Shown here: piece by piece, positions 42,402-62,500 of the stretch | How positions within the stretch are numbered: position 1 is the first letter of the stretch | How the letters are laid out: the number at the start of each line of letters is the position of its first letter | Assembly: GCF_021018895.1 (NCBI RefSeq) | Contig: NC_079368.1 | Coordinates: 12,104,001 to 12,168,000, forward strand | From: Seriola aureovittata | Lineage: Eukaryota > Chordata > Actinopteri > Carangiformes > Carangidae | DNA length: 64,000 bases | Direction of reading: 5' to 3' | Position numbers and translations under genes: made by a program | Notes under the pieces: generated by a model | Told to the model about the DNA's origin: nothing | Databases searched by the model: none | What the model saw: the letters and a program-made list of their open reading frames with translations, nothing else

Positions 42402-42608
42402 ATCAACCATGGAGACTAAAGGGAGTCAATGGGAAACCTTACCACTGTCAGGAGCGGTTCTCCGTGGCATAGATGAAAAATACCCCTCAATGCATCGTTT
42501 CAGTCAATCATAACAGACCTACAGCAACCTCTGCAAGCAATCCAGGTAAACACAGATAGTAACAACATGAGCAGCAACTGTCACAGTAAAACAGTCCACA
42601 ACACAGAC

Positions 42609-42683
<75 letters not shown>
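42609..42683. repeat. (GATA)n tetranucleotide microsatellite
   Basis: About 19 uninterrupted AGAT/GATA units. Confidence 0.97.
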
Positions 42684-44233
42684 GCAGACATTTGTCTCAT
42701 GCAGACAGATGTAAAATAATCACAATTCGAGATCTGCTTTGTTATATTCAGATAATTATTTTATGAGTATCTACACAAATGCTCTGAGAAAAAAAAAAAA
42801 TTATTCCACAGCAGAGACAAACGTGCTTTCATCATGTCATACTAAACCTAATATGGTAATAAAATATAAACGGAATTAGTCTATTAACCAGATCCTTAAC
42901 AAATGACATTCACATGTGTTTAGTGGGGAGGCTGGATACCTGCTAAAAAGCTTGCCAATTTATTGTCAGTGGATAAAATAGCAAAGGACTACAGAGGGTA
43001 TAGGCTCAGTGGATTATATCTTTACAAGCATTATTCTGCCTGAGTGACTGGCTGAGAAAAAAAACGCACAGGCTACAACAAAGATTGGTCAGGCATGAAT
43101 GCGGCCTGTGTGTTTTGTCTTCATAACATATTAATCCATCAAACCATGAAGTGGGGACTATTTGAGCCCTATACTTTAATGAGATTTTTTTTAAGATTTT
43201 TTTTTTTCCTTAAAAGTAAACTTCAGAGCACTTTAAAAAAAACTTTCACATGCAAATAAAGTAGAGCTAACTATTGGCCAAACTCTTTTTTCTTCCTTTT
43301 TTCTTTTTCTTTTTTTTATTTTTGCATATAATGCAGCGAAAATGGGTCACCAATAAATTCTGTCTCAGCATTGATGTAATTGCAACAAAATGCTGCTGAG
43401 TAAAAAAATTGAGGAGCTCGCTGACTGCGGTGGCACAGTCACACACCATCTGGAGTGTATTAGAAAGAGAAGCCGTAAATATTGCTGAAAAGCCCAGGCG
43501 TTATCAGGTATGTAAGCCCAGGCCTTGCTTGCATGGCCTCCCATATGTTGACATAATCAGGCTGTGGGGATGTCTATTAAAACGTATCTGAATTTAATAA
43601 ATGAACACAGTAATTAAATTCAATTTGTTTGTGCAGATCTCCCAATGACTCCCAGTGTTGGTGTGTTTACATTTCTGAAGGGGTGGATTATTATGAGATG
43701 AAATGCTGCAGGGCTCAGGGGATGTTATCACAGTGCTGAGGTTGGCTGTTACGTTCGGACCAGAAGCAACAGGTTAACTGGCTTCAGCTGCAACTTTGCC
43801 CCAAATTTCACCAACTTAACAGCAAATCATTAACACGCGCCGGCATGAGTTATTATTAAGCCGCTTTGTCTTTGTCAATGGTATCACTTTGCCGCCGAGA
43901 AACATACACACATCCTCTCAAACCTGACAGAAGGAATGAGGAGTTCCTCTTGAGCTGCAAACACTCTGTTACATCCGATTCACGCTTTCCCCCTTTAAAA
44001 CCAAGCATTTCCTTTCAGACCATCCGGGTCTCTTTTTTTTTTTCCTGGTAGTGTCTTTGATTTATTCCACACAGCATTTATACACGTGCACACACACGCG
44101 CGCACATACATGTAAACACCTCAGTTCATGCGAACAAGGGTCCGTATACTCTACACACCAGTGAGAAAACTTGCACTTTGGAGTTTAATGCCACGTGCTG
44201 ATGAATTTCTTGTTGGTGACAAGCGCGCCCGCG

Positions 44234-44235
<2 letters not shown>

Positions 44236-44321
<86 letters not shown>

Positions 44322-44488
44322 CATATATACGGATACACACACAAACATAGACACACGTCCATCCTCTTTCACTTTTTACGTATATATCCCTCCTCCCCTT
44401 TCTCTCACACTTCTCTCTCTCTTTCTCACTCACTCCCCCTGGCTTTATCCGTTTCAGACCGAGGAACACACAAGAACACTGTGCAAAA

Positions 44489-44526
<38 letters not shown>

Positions 44527-44567
44527 CGCACACACACACACATAGAGGAAAGAGAGAGAGGAGGAGA

Positions 44568-44609
<42 letters not shown>

Positions 44610-44622
44610 GAGAGAGAGAGAG
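44236..44622. repeat. Compound (CA)n ... (CA)n(GA)n block
   Basis: CA tract 44236-44319, unique spacer to 44489, CA tract 44490-44542 and GA tract 44551-44622. Long open frames read on both strands here are repeat translations. Confidence 0.95.
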
Positions 44623-46006
44623 CGTCAAAATGAGCCTTACTTTTTTTTTCTTTTCCTGCCGTGAATCTTCATCCATCTTCACTTGATCCAACCGTTTCTT
44701 CCCCTGTGCTAAAAAAGTCTGTAGTAATATGCTCGTGCGCTTTAATTAATATATTTCTGGGCTGTGTCCCGAACCCAGAAGCTTTAGAGAGGGAAGAGGA
44801 GTGCAGATTGAGACATATTGAGCCCGCTTTAAAAGGATCATTTCATCATGTGGGAGGTTGGGACACACAAAGTTTGGACCCGTGACTGGCATTCCGGAGA
44901 GACATGCATATTTTAAAACAACAAAGCAAGACAGAGACCGGGGGCCCCGGGGTGGGAGGGGAGAAAACTTGGAAAGAAGTTACTATCAGATGAACAGCTG
45001 TCATTGTTGGGCAAGACTTGAGCGCATATTAAGATATAGTCATCTGAAAAAAAGGAGCTTGTCCAAGTAATGTCAATGGAAGTCGCTGTATCACTCATTC
45101 AAATCTTTCCAGTTTTCAATTTATTCATCCGAAAATATGTCCAGTTTCTAAAATATTCCAAATGTAAATCAATTGTAGACTAATACAAAAACACAGCTTT
45201 AATTTCACAAGTTCAGAGATTTTGGATTTGTATCTTATTTTATTTATTTATCTGTTTATTTATTTATTTGACTGTTTCTGCTCTTGCATCATGATTGAGT
45301 CTGTATGTTTATTTTATTCTACAGTTTATAGTGAAGCCGTGAATGACAGCTTTAATTCAGAACTATTGGATGAACTCTTTAAAAGCAAACATTTTCTGCA
45401 ATTGTGACGCTAAATGGAGCCAAATGTCCTAACTAAGTGGAAAAAAAATATTGATCTACTATTGAGTTGGGAATAAAATGATCATCATTTACCTTCTCAT
45501 AATGAAGCACACAGGCTGTAGATTTTTTTTTTCTTATCTTCAAATCTCTAAATAATAGCAGTTAAAGTTGCAATTTAAAACGTCTCCCACTTCTATTTTG
45601 TCAAGTCACACACAATTGTATCTCTCCCAAGTAAAGCCAGTGTGCTTAGCGCTGTCACTTCTGCACAGCTTTTACAACATCACCCCCCCACCTCCCTTTT
45701 TTTTCTCCTCTGCTTTACTGGAAGGTTTTCTCTCTTGTGCACGGGGTCCATTCGTGCAACAAGAGTGGAGAAGGCATAAATAAAAATGTGTTGGCTGTGA
45801 CGAGAGATCTGTCCGCTGGAAATGAAGGGCCAGGGGAAGAAGACAAAGGGGGGAAAATGCATGCAGTGGTGTAGAGCTGGATATCTCTGTTAGTTGTCAG
45901 CGTTTAGTCCATGGCTGTGGAATGCTAATGAGTGAGGTCTCTCTCCCTTTCTCTCTTTCTCAGCGCCCCCCCCTCCTGTTCACCCCCACCGCCCCCACCA
46001 CCCCAC

Positions 46007-46010
<4 letters not shown>

Positions 46011-46039
<29 letters not shown>
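46011..46039. repeat. (CT)n tract
   Basis: About 29 bp of CT within a longer C/T-rich stretch beginning near 45940. Confidence 0.9.
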
Positions 46040-46042
<3 letters not shown>

Positions 46043-48998
46043 TCTCGGGGAGAAAAAGCGGATCGATAGCTGACCCGATGGTTTTGGCCAATGCTTTATT
46101 TATCTGGCCAGGCAATGATATTATCAGCCTTGAACGTTATATACAGCAGACGTCTTCCTAAATCAACACAAAGGGATCCGCTTACACAGCGATCCGGGCT
46201 TTCTCACAACCACCTCTCTCTCTCTCTCTCTCGCTCACTCGGCCAGTAGCGCGCGCACACACTCATACGTAAGCTGCTAGATACACGCTTTTACGCACGG
46301 GCATGTAAAGAACGCGCCCGCACACATACATACAGAAAGACCTCACACATATATAAAAATCCTACCACTGCCTACACACAGTTACGACAAACTTGCATGT
46401 GCGGACACACACATAGGCACACACGCACGCACGCACGCGAACACGGGCGTAGGGAGGCGTCCCCGGGAGGCATCCCCTTATGTTACATTCACAACTAGGG
46501 ATATTTTATACCCCGCAGGGCTGGATTTGATCCATGGCTTAAAGGTTGCCTATGAGGTCCGCGGACAGATCTCAGAACAGCACACTGTAATCATAAGATA
46601 TGCCTCTCTTCATTGACTGTGTACAGTCAATACAACAAGGAACTCGGGCTGTTTGCTGAGATATAACGCAAACATCTCGCGGGAATCCATTTAATTTAGG
46701 ACATTTGTCCTCTCTGTGCCGTTCCCAGCCATTTTTGCAAGCTCGTGCGGATGAGGTGTGTGGCAGACACGGCGAAGCACTTGTTGTCTTGTGTTGTCAT
46801 TTTTACGCACAAGACAATATGAGAAATAAGCCGTGTCATACTTCAGAGGGCCCCCCATTCATACACGGAGCCGCTATTTGGAAATTGTTATTGTCTCAAA
46901 CAACAGTATTTGTCAAATGTGACCGGGAAAACCAGGCTACTATAAGTGAAATGAAGTGACGTGTAACGCCAATAGGACATTTCCACTGCTGCATAAAAAC
47001 CATTGGCTTGCATTGAGGGTTTTGGAGGAACAGGTTCGCTGACAACTTAGGATAATAAATGTTTCGCTTTCAGACAGATATCTCAAACGTGAAATCGCAC
47101 CCAGCTGCTTGTGTAAAGCAAACAAATAGCCCCCCGTGTTAGGAGTCCTCCACTTGTGGTTTGATGAATGAAACCAGACAAAGGTAAATGGTTATTTAAC
47201 TCATTTCGCAGTAACACTTTGGTAACCGGAGTTTCCGAAATTACAGAGGCACAAATGGGGCCTATAGTGTGCCACATATCCATCTCCTTTACCCACCACA
47301 GCTATAGTCCAATCTGACGGTGCATTTACTTCCCTCTTACTGCACTTTGTACTTTTACCTTCTCCTTTTATTTAATTCAGTGCGAGTATTAATAATGTTG
47401 TCATCCCCACAAAGGAGAAGAAATTTCTAGTTTAGAATTAATAAAAATAGAGATGATATTTAAAGCTTATTAATTCAATATTTGAAGTGTTGCATAATGT
47501 ACTAATTTGAGCTTCTGTCAAAAGTGGAGAGAGTCAAAAATGGTCCACAGCCTAAATAGAAAATAACACTTTTCCTAGAGTCCTCATGTGTTTTGCTTGT
47601 ATTGCCTGTACAGAAACGTTAATTAGGAACACATGCCACCATTTCATCTGTTTTTGAACTATTGCTTTATATAGCCTGTAGTGTAACAATTGTATAACAG
47701 AATGCTCTCAGCAAGAGGATAAAAGATAGTTACTCTAGAGGGATTTAGAATACATTATGTGGAGACAACCAGCTGAAAGCTGCGTTTAATAACCCAGCAA
47801 ACAATTTAGTCCAGATCTACACAAAACAAAAACGACCTGGGCTGTTGTGACGGCCATGGTGATGCCATATTCATTCTCTTTGAAAAACAAACATTTAATC
47901 TCACATGCAGTCCTCCTCGCCGTCCAGGAAACGATCCTCTGGATTATGTAAAAAAAAAAAACAAAAAAAACAAAACCGTTAAATAATTCCTGTGCTTCAG
48001 TAATTATCTGTGCGTTTTAGAGGTTGTTGGTTCCGTGTGTGTCTATTGTTAATTTTGCTTGGTTAAATTCAGCGTTTTCTGCCTCTAGTGTAAAGCAGAC
48101 AGGAAAAGCCCCATCAGCTCATTTATTCTGCAACTTTCACCTGACCTACAGCTGCGGCGGCAGAATTATTTCCACAATAAGGAAACAACGATCCAACCTG
48201 AAGAAATATCACGTTTATGTTTGTGCAGTAGCCTGAGCAACAGCAAGGCGTCTGACAACTCACCCAGTGCTGCAGACAGGTCGACTGGGAGTTAACAGGT
48301 ACAATATGCACGAACAGACATTAATCACGAGAATGAGAAATGCGTTCTTATGAGAGAGCATCTGAGGACAAGCTAAAGCACAACCTATAGCATCATTCCA
48401 GCATGACCGCCAACTAATGAATACCTTAATACTGTAGCCTTTGAACGAGACAGGCAATACAAACAAATAACCCACTGGCAGAAATACCCCTCCCCCAATC
48501 CGATAAGGCAGATGACAAATATGGCCATATCAAATTCATGCATTGCAACGTGCTACATGCAGTTCTGCCCCTGTCCTCCTGTCCCTCATCACTTCCAGTC
48601 AGCAGATGAAGATGTGGGCAATGTGGCGCACACGCAACACGTCTGATGATGAAGAAGGGAGGACTAACAGGCAAATTTAATGATTGTCACACCGAAACCC
48701 CCATTTTCTTCTTCATGACGCCTTCCAGTTTATCGCATTTGATCAGTCTAGGTGTGAGTGTAACGCAGTAATGACAGTGAGGGTAGATCCAGGTCCATAA
48801 CTGGGCTTCCTGTTTCATTTGGAGACAAAAAAAAAAAAAAAAAAAAGAAGGAACGCACACACAGAGACAGACCAACGCAAGGACAGAAACTCTATGTAAC
48901 CCATCTAACACATTGAGGACTTATCGATGTACTCATTACACTCTGAATGTATCAGGCAAACCCAAGGCCACATCTCTTTCTGTCTCCCTCTCTCTCTT

Positions 48999-49001
<3 letters not shown>

Positions 49002-49082
<81 letters not shown>

Positions 49083-49086
49083 ACAC
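49002..49086. repeat. (CA)n microsatellite
   Basis: About 85 bp, one AGAC interruption near its right end. Confidence 0.96.
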
Positions 49087-49393
49087 TTGCCTTCCTTCTA
49101 GCACGTTTCCCCTCTCAATTGTCTTTGCACTGCCTCCATAGTCTCTTTACCTCTCTTTCTCCCTCGCTCTCTCTCTCTCTCTCCCTCGCCCTCCCTCCTC
49201 TCTATTCCCACACAATGCATCACACTCGGTGTTCCTATCGACTGGCTTACATGCTGTAAAATACATTTTCCAGATTGATCACGCATATCACAGCAGCTTT
49301 GCAGCGGGGCCTAACCCTTTTGCAAAAAAAAAAAAAAACGACGCCCACATCAATACTGAGGCATGCACTATCAAGGTAGAGTTTTTAAGAAAC

Positions 49394-49415
49394 GGGGGGG
49401 GGGGGGGGGGGGGGG
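49394..49415. repeat. Poly-G run of 22
   Basis: Homopolymer G; sits about 1.2 kb past the proposed nr2f1a polyA signal. Confidence 0.9.
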
Positions 49416-49895
49416 ATATTGTTTGGTTTGTGGAGAATCACCTTGATTAAGCCACAGGAGGTAGGATAGAGGTGGCTCTGTGTGGTGCGCAGGCTTCCCT
49501 TGCTGTCTGGGAAAAATATTAAACATTAATGCGCTCACAGGCTGGCAGAGAGCTCACTGCTGTAGTTCCTCACGTTTAGCCTCCCCTCCTTTGTGCTCGC
49601 ATTGCCAGTTATGTCAGTGGGTTTGTTAAAATGTAAGGTATGCAACCATTGTGTAATTATACCACTCTTAATCCCGTGTATCACCCCGTTGTCACTGATA
49701 GGTGTAATAGAGGTAAACAGTGTATTCAGAATTATACGTCTCAGTGTAAGACAACTGTAGGCTGCACTTGCGCGTTTCTTATAGAAGCCAGGAGCGCACA
49801 GACACAAGACATTTCCTCAGATGGTTCAAAACAAGCCCGAGCATCTTGACATTTGCTTCCAGGAAAATGCTTGAGAATGAGACATCGTTGCCTAT

Positions 49896-49898
<3 letters not shown>

Positions 49899-49925
<27 letters not shown>
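49899..49925. repeat. Poly-T run of 27
   Basis: Reads as an A run on the nr2f1a strand, downstream of the proposed polyA signals. Confidence 0.9.
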
Positions 49926-49929
<4 letters not shown>

Positions 49930-50570
49930 GTACAGTCACCATCACACAACTTCATCAACCGACCCTTCTGCAAAAAGCTGCATCATGGAGTAAGCAAATT
50001 GAAGGCAACAACCAATAAAATTCAAGAAACAATGAAAATTTTCAAGACGAAACAAACAAAATGTATTTGAAATGATATATTAAAAGTGCTTTTGATTTTC
50101 ATGTCTCTCCTCTTTGACTGATGATCGACTCCACGCGCATTCATGGCCCGGGGAAAAGGCGCCCCAGACGTCCTCTCAGTAAAAATGTCCTGGAGGTCAG
50201 TTTGCTGCTGTTGCAGGTCCATCGTATCAATTGGGAAAAAAGTTCAACCATCAGTGGTGATATTGTCATAGCGATTAGACTGTTTCTTATTTGTCTAAAT
50301 TTCTTTATTTTTCTGTTTTTAAATTCTCACTTCAATTTTAATTCTTGGAGAACATAGCTTCGACAACATATATCGCACTCATTATAAGAAGCAAAAGGTT
50401 ATATCAAAAAATTATTAGTATAGAATCACAGAAACCCTGGTTTAGAACCAGAAAAAATACAAAACAGAGAGGTACATAGACACAGGACAATTCTTATAAT
50501 TGCTTGGAAACATTATTTTCCCGCTAAGTCTTGATTCTTTTTTTCTTACTGCGCATATGATGTTTTTCAT

Positions 50571-50576
50571 TTTATT
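50571..50576 (-). terminator. nr2f1a: Candidate nr2f1a polyadenylation signal (AATAAA)
   Basis: AATAAA on the minus strand (TTTATT on plus), about 280 nt past the stop codon, giving a short 3' UTR. A second AATAAA lies at 50304-50309. A 27-base A run on the minus strand at 49899-49925 is farther down and could mis-prime oligo-dT cDNA. Which signal is used cannot be told from sequence. Confidence 0.4.
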
Positions 50577-50855
50577 TGTATTTTTTACAAAAAAGGAAAA
50601 TAAAGACTAGTATTTTACAAAATGAAGAGTATTGTTCTTGAAGATGAGGGTGGATTTACACAGGTGTAAAGTCCAGTTCCAATATTTTTCTGTACATAAT
50701 GTATTCCATCACAGTCCCAGAAGACAGAAAAAAAGTAATGTCTTCCAAGTTTCTCAGAAAAGGTCCTATATATAGTCTTCTTGAAGGAGGATGGGGTGAG
50801 GGGTGCTGAATTTTGGTCCTTTTTTTCCTCTCTTTTTTCCACTTTCTTATAAGGA

Positions 50856-57551
<6,696 letters not shown>

Positions 57552-58560
57552 ATCTCGGCCCCGGAAAGTGCTATAAAGCGAAATGATCGCCGGTGTTTAT
57601 GAAGCGTAGAGGAGAAAAAAATAGATCTCAAAAGACGGGGCAGTGCAAAGTCAAATCGGAGCACGCAATCTCATATGGGGTAAGAAGGGGAGTACAACGC
57701 GATCAATACATTCAAAATACAGGAGGGCGATTGAATAGGCACCCGATCAGGATATGCAAGTATCGGGAGGCCAGTTCCAAGGTAAATTGCAGTCAGCCAT
57801 TCAGGAATCCCTAATCTTGTAGGAAAACCCGAGTCCAGACGTAACAAATTGCAGTTTGATATAAAATAGCCACAAAGGAAAGGCAGGAGCGATTCACATG
57901 GACGCTGGAACGAGTAAAAAAACCTTTTGCTGGAAAGACACGCGATCCAAAGTGCTGCGGAGATAAATTCCTTTCTCTTTTCTTCCCCTTGCTCCTTTAC
58001 ACTCCCGTCTTCGCCGTATAGGAGGGGAGGAAAAACTGAAGAGCTGGATTTTTACATCTATATTCTTAAATAAACCTCATCATCTCGCCCAGCAGCGAAA
58101 GAAAACCGCGTCGCCGAATGAAGTGCCCATGTATAGTTTCACCTCTCTCCAGCAGGAGGAATGGAGATACGAAGAGAAAAGATAAAAAAAGAAGAGGAAA
58201 AACACCAACAACTAATAGAATATGCAAGAAGAAGGAGAGACCCAAAAATGAATGCGCTTAAACGGGAGGACCAGCAGAGCAATGTTTCCGAAACGGGGGA
58301 TCTGCGCGAATGTCTGTATATAGTGAACTTTGACACTACTATTGAAACTGACACGTTTCTATGGAGATCGCTGCGCCTTATATGGTGCTCATGTCAAGGA
58401 GCCAAGAGAGGGGCTGCTGGAGACTGATAATCAAAGGCGACTGACTGGCCAGAGCCCTGCATAGAGGAGGAGGAGAGGAGGAGAGGGGGGGGGATAGGGA
58501 GAGAGAGAAAATGGGAGGCTAAGGTTATAGCCAAGCCCTCTCTTTCTCTCCATTGGTTAG
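57552..58560 (-). promoter_or_regulatory. nr2f1a: nr2f1a 5' UTR and proximal promoter region
   Basis: About 1 kb upstream of the start codon. Sites visible are a DR1-like nuclear-receptor site TGAACTTTGACAC (58324-58336), a perfect SRF CArG box CCTTATATGG (58376-58385), a TCF/LEF core ATCAAAG (58430-58436), a GA-rich tract (58467-58509) and an inverted CCAAT box (58552-58556). The transcription start is not determinable by eye. The CArG/TATA-like region at 58.38 kb is one candidate, which would make a long leader of about 0.8 kb containing upstream ATGs. Functional use of the sites is inference. Confidence 0.55.
58376..58385. promoter_or_regulatory. CArG box (SRF site) upstream of nr2f1a
   Basis: CCTTATATGG is an exact CC(A/T)6GG match. 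On the minus strand it reads CCATATAAGG and could double as a TATA-like element about 830 bp before the start codon. Confidence 0.5.
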
Positions 58561-59498
58561 AGTCCCCCTCTGTTCATTCACTGCAAAAAATGTCCATCCC
58601 GATAAGCCATTCGGTCTCGTGTTCAAATCTTAAAATGTTATTTTTTCATGAAAACACAGGAAAGAAAAAAACATGCAAGTGCAGTTTACTGAATTCCACT
58701 TGTTTCCAGTCTCAATCCGAAGCGTTTGTAGGATTTTTTGGGGGTCAATATCTTGAAATTAGACAGAGTCGCCTGTACGGGGAGATTCCTTTAAAAATGA
58801 ACAGAGGATGTGTTAAAATGTAAAGTAATGCGTTTATTTGCTTTGGAAACAAGTGGACGCATCTCGCCCCGATGTAAGATTCAGTCTCCTATTTGGTAAA
58901 CCCAAGATTTCCAGACTCAATAGCCCACTGAAGCGACTGATAGCTGAGGATGGATATTTTTTGCAGTGTTGCCATCTACGACTGGAGGGGCTGGGGGGCT
59001 CTGACAGGCACAATTTACATTGAGCTCGCCCCGCGCTGCTATTTACTTTGAAACCTGATTAGTATGGGCCGTCTATTGTCACCAAAAAGAGGAAGAAACC
59101 CTGGATAGAATAGCTGAAAAAGCGGGGTAAAGGCAAGGGGGGGACAAAGGTTTTACGCACGACAAATAAACCAAAAACTGTGCGCAGCGGCATAAGGGGG
59201 ACTCTGGCTCAGAAATTCCCCAAAGTTTCTAAATGGTTTGTCTCGGACTAGTATCTTTATTATAGAATTAACGGGTGTCATTATTGGTTTGAAGCGGATT
59301 CATATTTTCACACGTTGTTTTGTCTTTGGCATGCGCATTGCGGTAAATCCATGTCTGTAATCGGCACAGTCTCGCTGATTAAAACTTACAATTTAGTTTA
59401 AAGGAGCTTATAAAGGGAGGAAAATGTCAATGGGGAGACTGATGCATTAAAGACAGCGTGTTATACAAACGGGATGCCGTGCCAGCGGCCGAAAATCT

Positions 59499-59508
59499 CT
59501 AAAAATAG
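59499..59508. promoter_or_regulatory. MEF2 consensus site upstream of nr2f1a
   Basis: CTAAAAATAG is an exact YTA(A/T)4TAR match, about 1.95 kb upstream of the nr2f1a start codon and about 120 bp from an octamer ATTTGCAT (59629-59636). Function is inferred. Confidence 0.4.
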
Positions 59509-62500
59509 ACGGAGCAATAAGCAATATTCAATAATTACCGAGGTCCTGTAGTCTCCACAATCACTGAGCTGGTGTCACATTATGTCTTAATAATGACAGT
59601 AATTCAAAATCATGTGAAGTTGCTGGGAATTTGCATGGGGATTCCGGCTTTTTTGTATCAGGGTTTCTGCAGGCTTACTACCTCCACAACTCAAAAATGT
59701 CTGGATCGCGCTGCCATCTAGCGTACATTGTACAATTACAACCTCATATTAATGCATGCACAAGTCATCCAACATGAATTTTTTAAACTTAAAAGTTGAT
59801 TAAAAAAATAAAATAAGCCCCAGTTTTGCGAAAGGTTTTCTCTCGCCTCTTCCGACTTTCCGGAAAGTGCGGTCTTTTGATGTAAATGATGTAGAACAAA
59901 GGCAAAAACTTTAAAAGAGCAACAACAAATACAGGCTTTACTACAACGAAAATAAATAGTCTCAAAAGTAGACTACCATTTTGATAATACTTCATTTAGA
60001 TTCAACATAAAGTCAAAATGACGCGCGTAATTCCCCTTCAAAAGCGTTGTAATACACCATGTTGGAAAAGAATAACCATTCATAATACATCAAATTATTG
60101 TTTAATAAAAACAAACAAAGTGGTCGTAAGCAGATCTTTAAGCACACAGAGATATTAGCAGATATAATGGAGCGTAAATATGCAAGTGCCCCCTTTGGAA
60201 ACGCATAGGAGGGATGGGTTGTTTTTTAAGTATTCAACATGAGAGCTCTCTCTCCCGTCCCTGTCTCGGACACTCCACTGAAACTCCCCGGCCATGTCTC
60301 CAGCTCTTTGAAAAGGTGAAACCAATAAGATTAAATCGGACAAAGAATTTTTTTCTGTAAGTGTATCATTAAGATTTAACTCCACAGATTGGAAAGGGGC
60401 TCCGCAGGAGAAGAGGAGAGTGAGAGTGAGAGGGACAGCGAATGGGAGCAGGGTAGAGGCTCTAATAGAAAGCTGGGAAACGGCGAGAGAAAAAGGAGAA
60501 AGTGGACAGCAGGACATTAAAAGAAGACGCACCAGCGACGGCGGTTACCAGTAGAGGAGCAGCTCTCTACCTGGATAAAACCAGCCGCAGATAAAGGCAA
60601 GTACGCTATTTATTTCTCACTTCTCCTACGCTTCACACGCATGGCTCTAAAGCGCAAAGCTACAATCTCTGTGTTACGCCACATGACCGTTAACTTCAAA
60701 CCATGTAGTCGACCCCGGCAGTGTCAGAGCCCCAACTTTTTTAGTGGACGATCGCATCTTTCCTCCACATTACCGCCGATTATCGAGACTCTTCTATCCG
60801 TTTCCCAGCTGTCCTCACCGATTTGTACATCAGATAGCAGTAATGTTATAACAGGCTGCTTGTTGTGCCGCTGGACATGGGAGCTATTTTGCACGTCTCG
60901 TGCACCTCACCTGCGAGGCTATTTGTTGTTTGAACACATAGTGAAAAGATCGATAGCAGGCTGTTTGTCTCAGCGATAGTGTCACCGGATTAAGAGGCTG
61001 AACAAGGAGACCAGCCGCTGCCCATCTTTTACACTCTTTTCCAGGTGCCTGTTTAGCCACTACATACTGTCAAATGCAAAATAAATAATAGAGATTCACG
61101 CAAAGAAAAAAAAAAAAAAAAAAAAAATCTCACGCATAGGAAAAAGAACACGTTATGTGTGAGAAAACGCTACAGTGAGTAAATGTTAGATGACATGTAA
61201 TGTGATTTATCAAAGCAGAATTATTGATAGAAAGGGACTGTAATAAAAACTGACTAAAATAAATGATGCAGCAATGTAGGCCAGGTTAACTTAGGCTATT
61301 CCAGGACAAACTGCACATTAAACAGCTTTGTAAAATAACATTACATAATAACACTGACCTTAATCCTGGATGCATTAAACTCACGCTAATTAATAATTTT
61401 TGCGTGAGCCAAGTGATATTTATTTTTTCCATTTCCTATTCTTTGAGGTTTCTCCCTTTTCTTATTTGAGCAGCAAAATGTGCACGTCTCTATAATGTAT
61501 TAACTTACTGAAGAATTACATCATCACATTATTATTAAACACGTCTTTCAGGTAGTGGATGTCTTTTGCGCAATACACACACTGCAATCTCATACTGGGA
61601 TGAAGTGAGCTTTGAATATTAAGGTTCAATCTGACATTTTCTGTTTCTATCAAAATTTAATAATCCACGGGTGGATTATCGATGACTGCTTAAATTTCCC
61701 CTGTGTGAAAGTTTTGTCAGATACTTTATTGGTCAAATATTTATAGGGATAAAAAGCACATTTTACCAAATCTGTGACGATCAGTTAGTGATTCCACTTT
61801 TTACACGGGTACGTTGGGACCTTATGAGGCTCACGGAATGCAGCGTTTAACGCAGCTGAAACCAACAAGCAGCACTATCTGTTGGGAAAACACTGAGGTC
61901 ATGAGTGCAAGCCCCCCCTCCCCAATAAAACAACAGATGACCACAAGTTCGCGTTTTGGGGGCATTTAAAATGATGCAAACAGAAGCAGAGATTTATAAA
62001 TGGTCGAGCTTCTGTTTGTTATCGATTGTGTGTAATCACATCAGGATTATAACCACAGCACATAGTCAATAAGACATTGCATGGGCTTGGATTCGCTTTT
62101 CAAGGGGGCCTCTGCTCTAAACGTCTCCTGTGTACACACAAGAGTCTTATGTTTCTGGACCGCGGGACAGAGGGCCACAGACAGCTGATGCTGATCCCTG
62201 CGACTTCAACATCTGCCAGCAAAATTATTCATATGATAATTCAACAACCGAAAGCACCTTTAATGCGTGGAACTACTGAGCATCTTTACACATCTGCATG
62301 CTGGGTCCTGATCTGAATAATAATAACAGACACTGAGTAATAGTCATGTCTGGCAATAAGATGCAGCTCAAAAGCTCAAAAATAACCCCACACGTGTTGC
62401 TCTGTGCTTGTGTGTAGAATGGAGAAGTTTGTCACTGAAGTTATTTTCATTAATAATGAAGTTACTCATGATTTAGTAAGTAAACACTTCTGCGCTGCTG

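Noticed and set aside
58161..58427. 88-codon plus-strand frame in the nr2f1a leader region
   Set aside because: Lys/Glu/Arg-rich translation of purine-rich leader, antisense to the gene, no recognised family.
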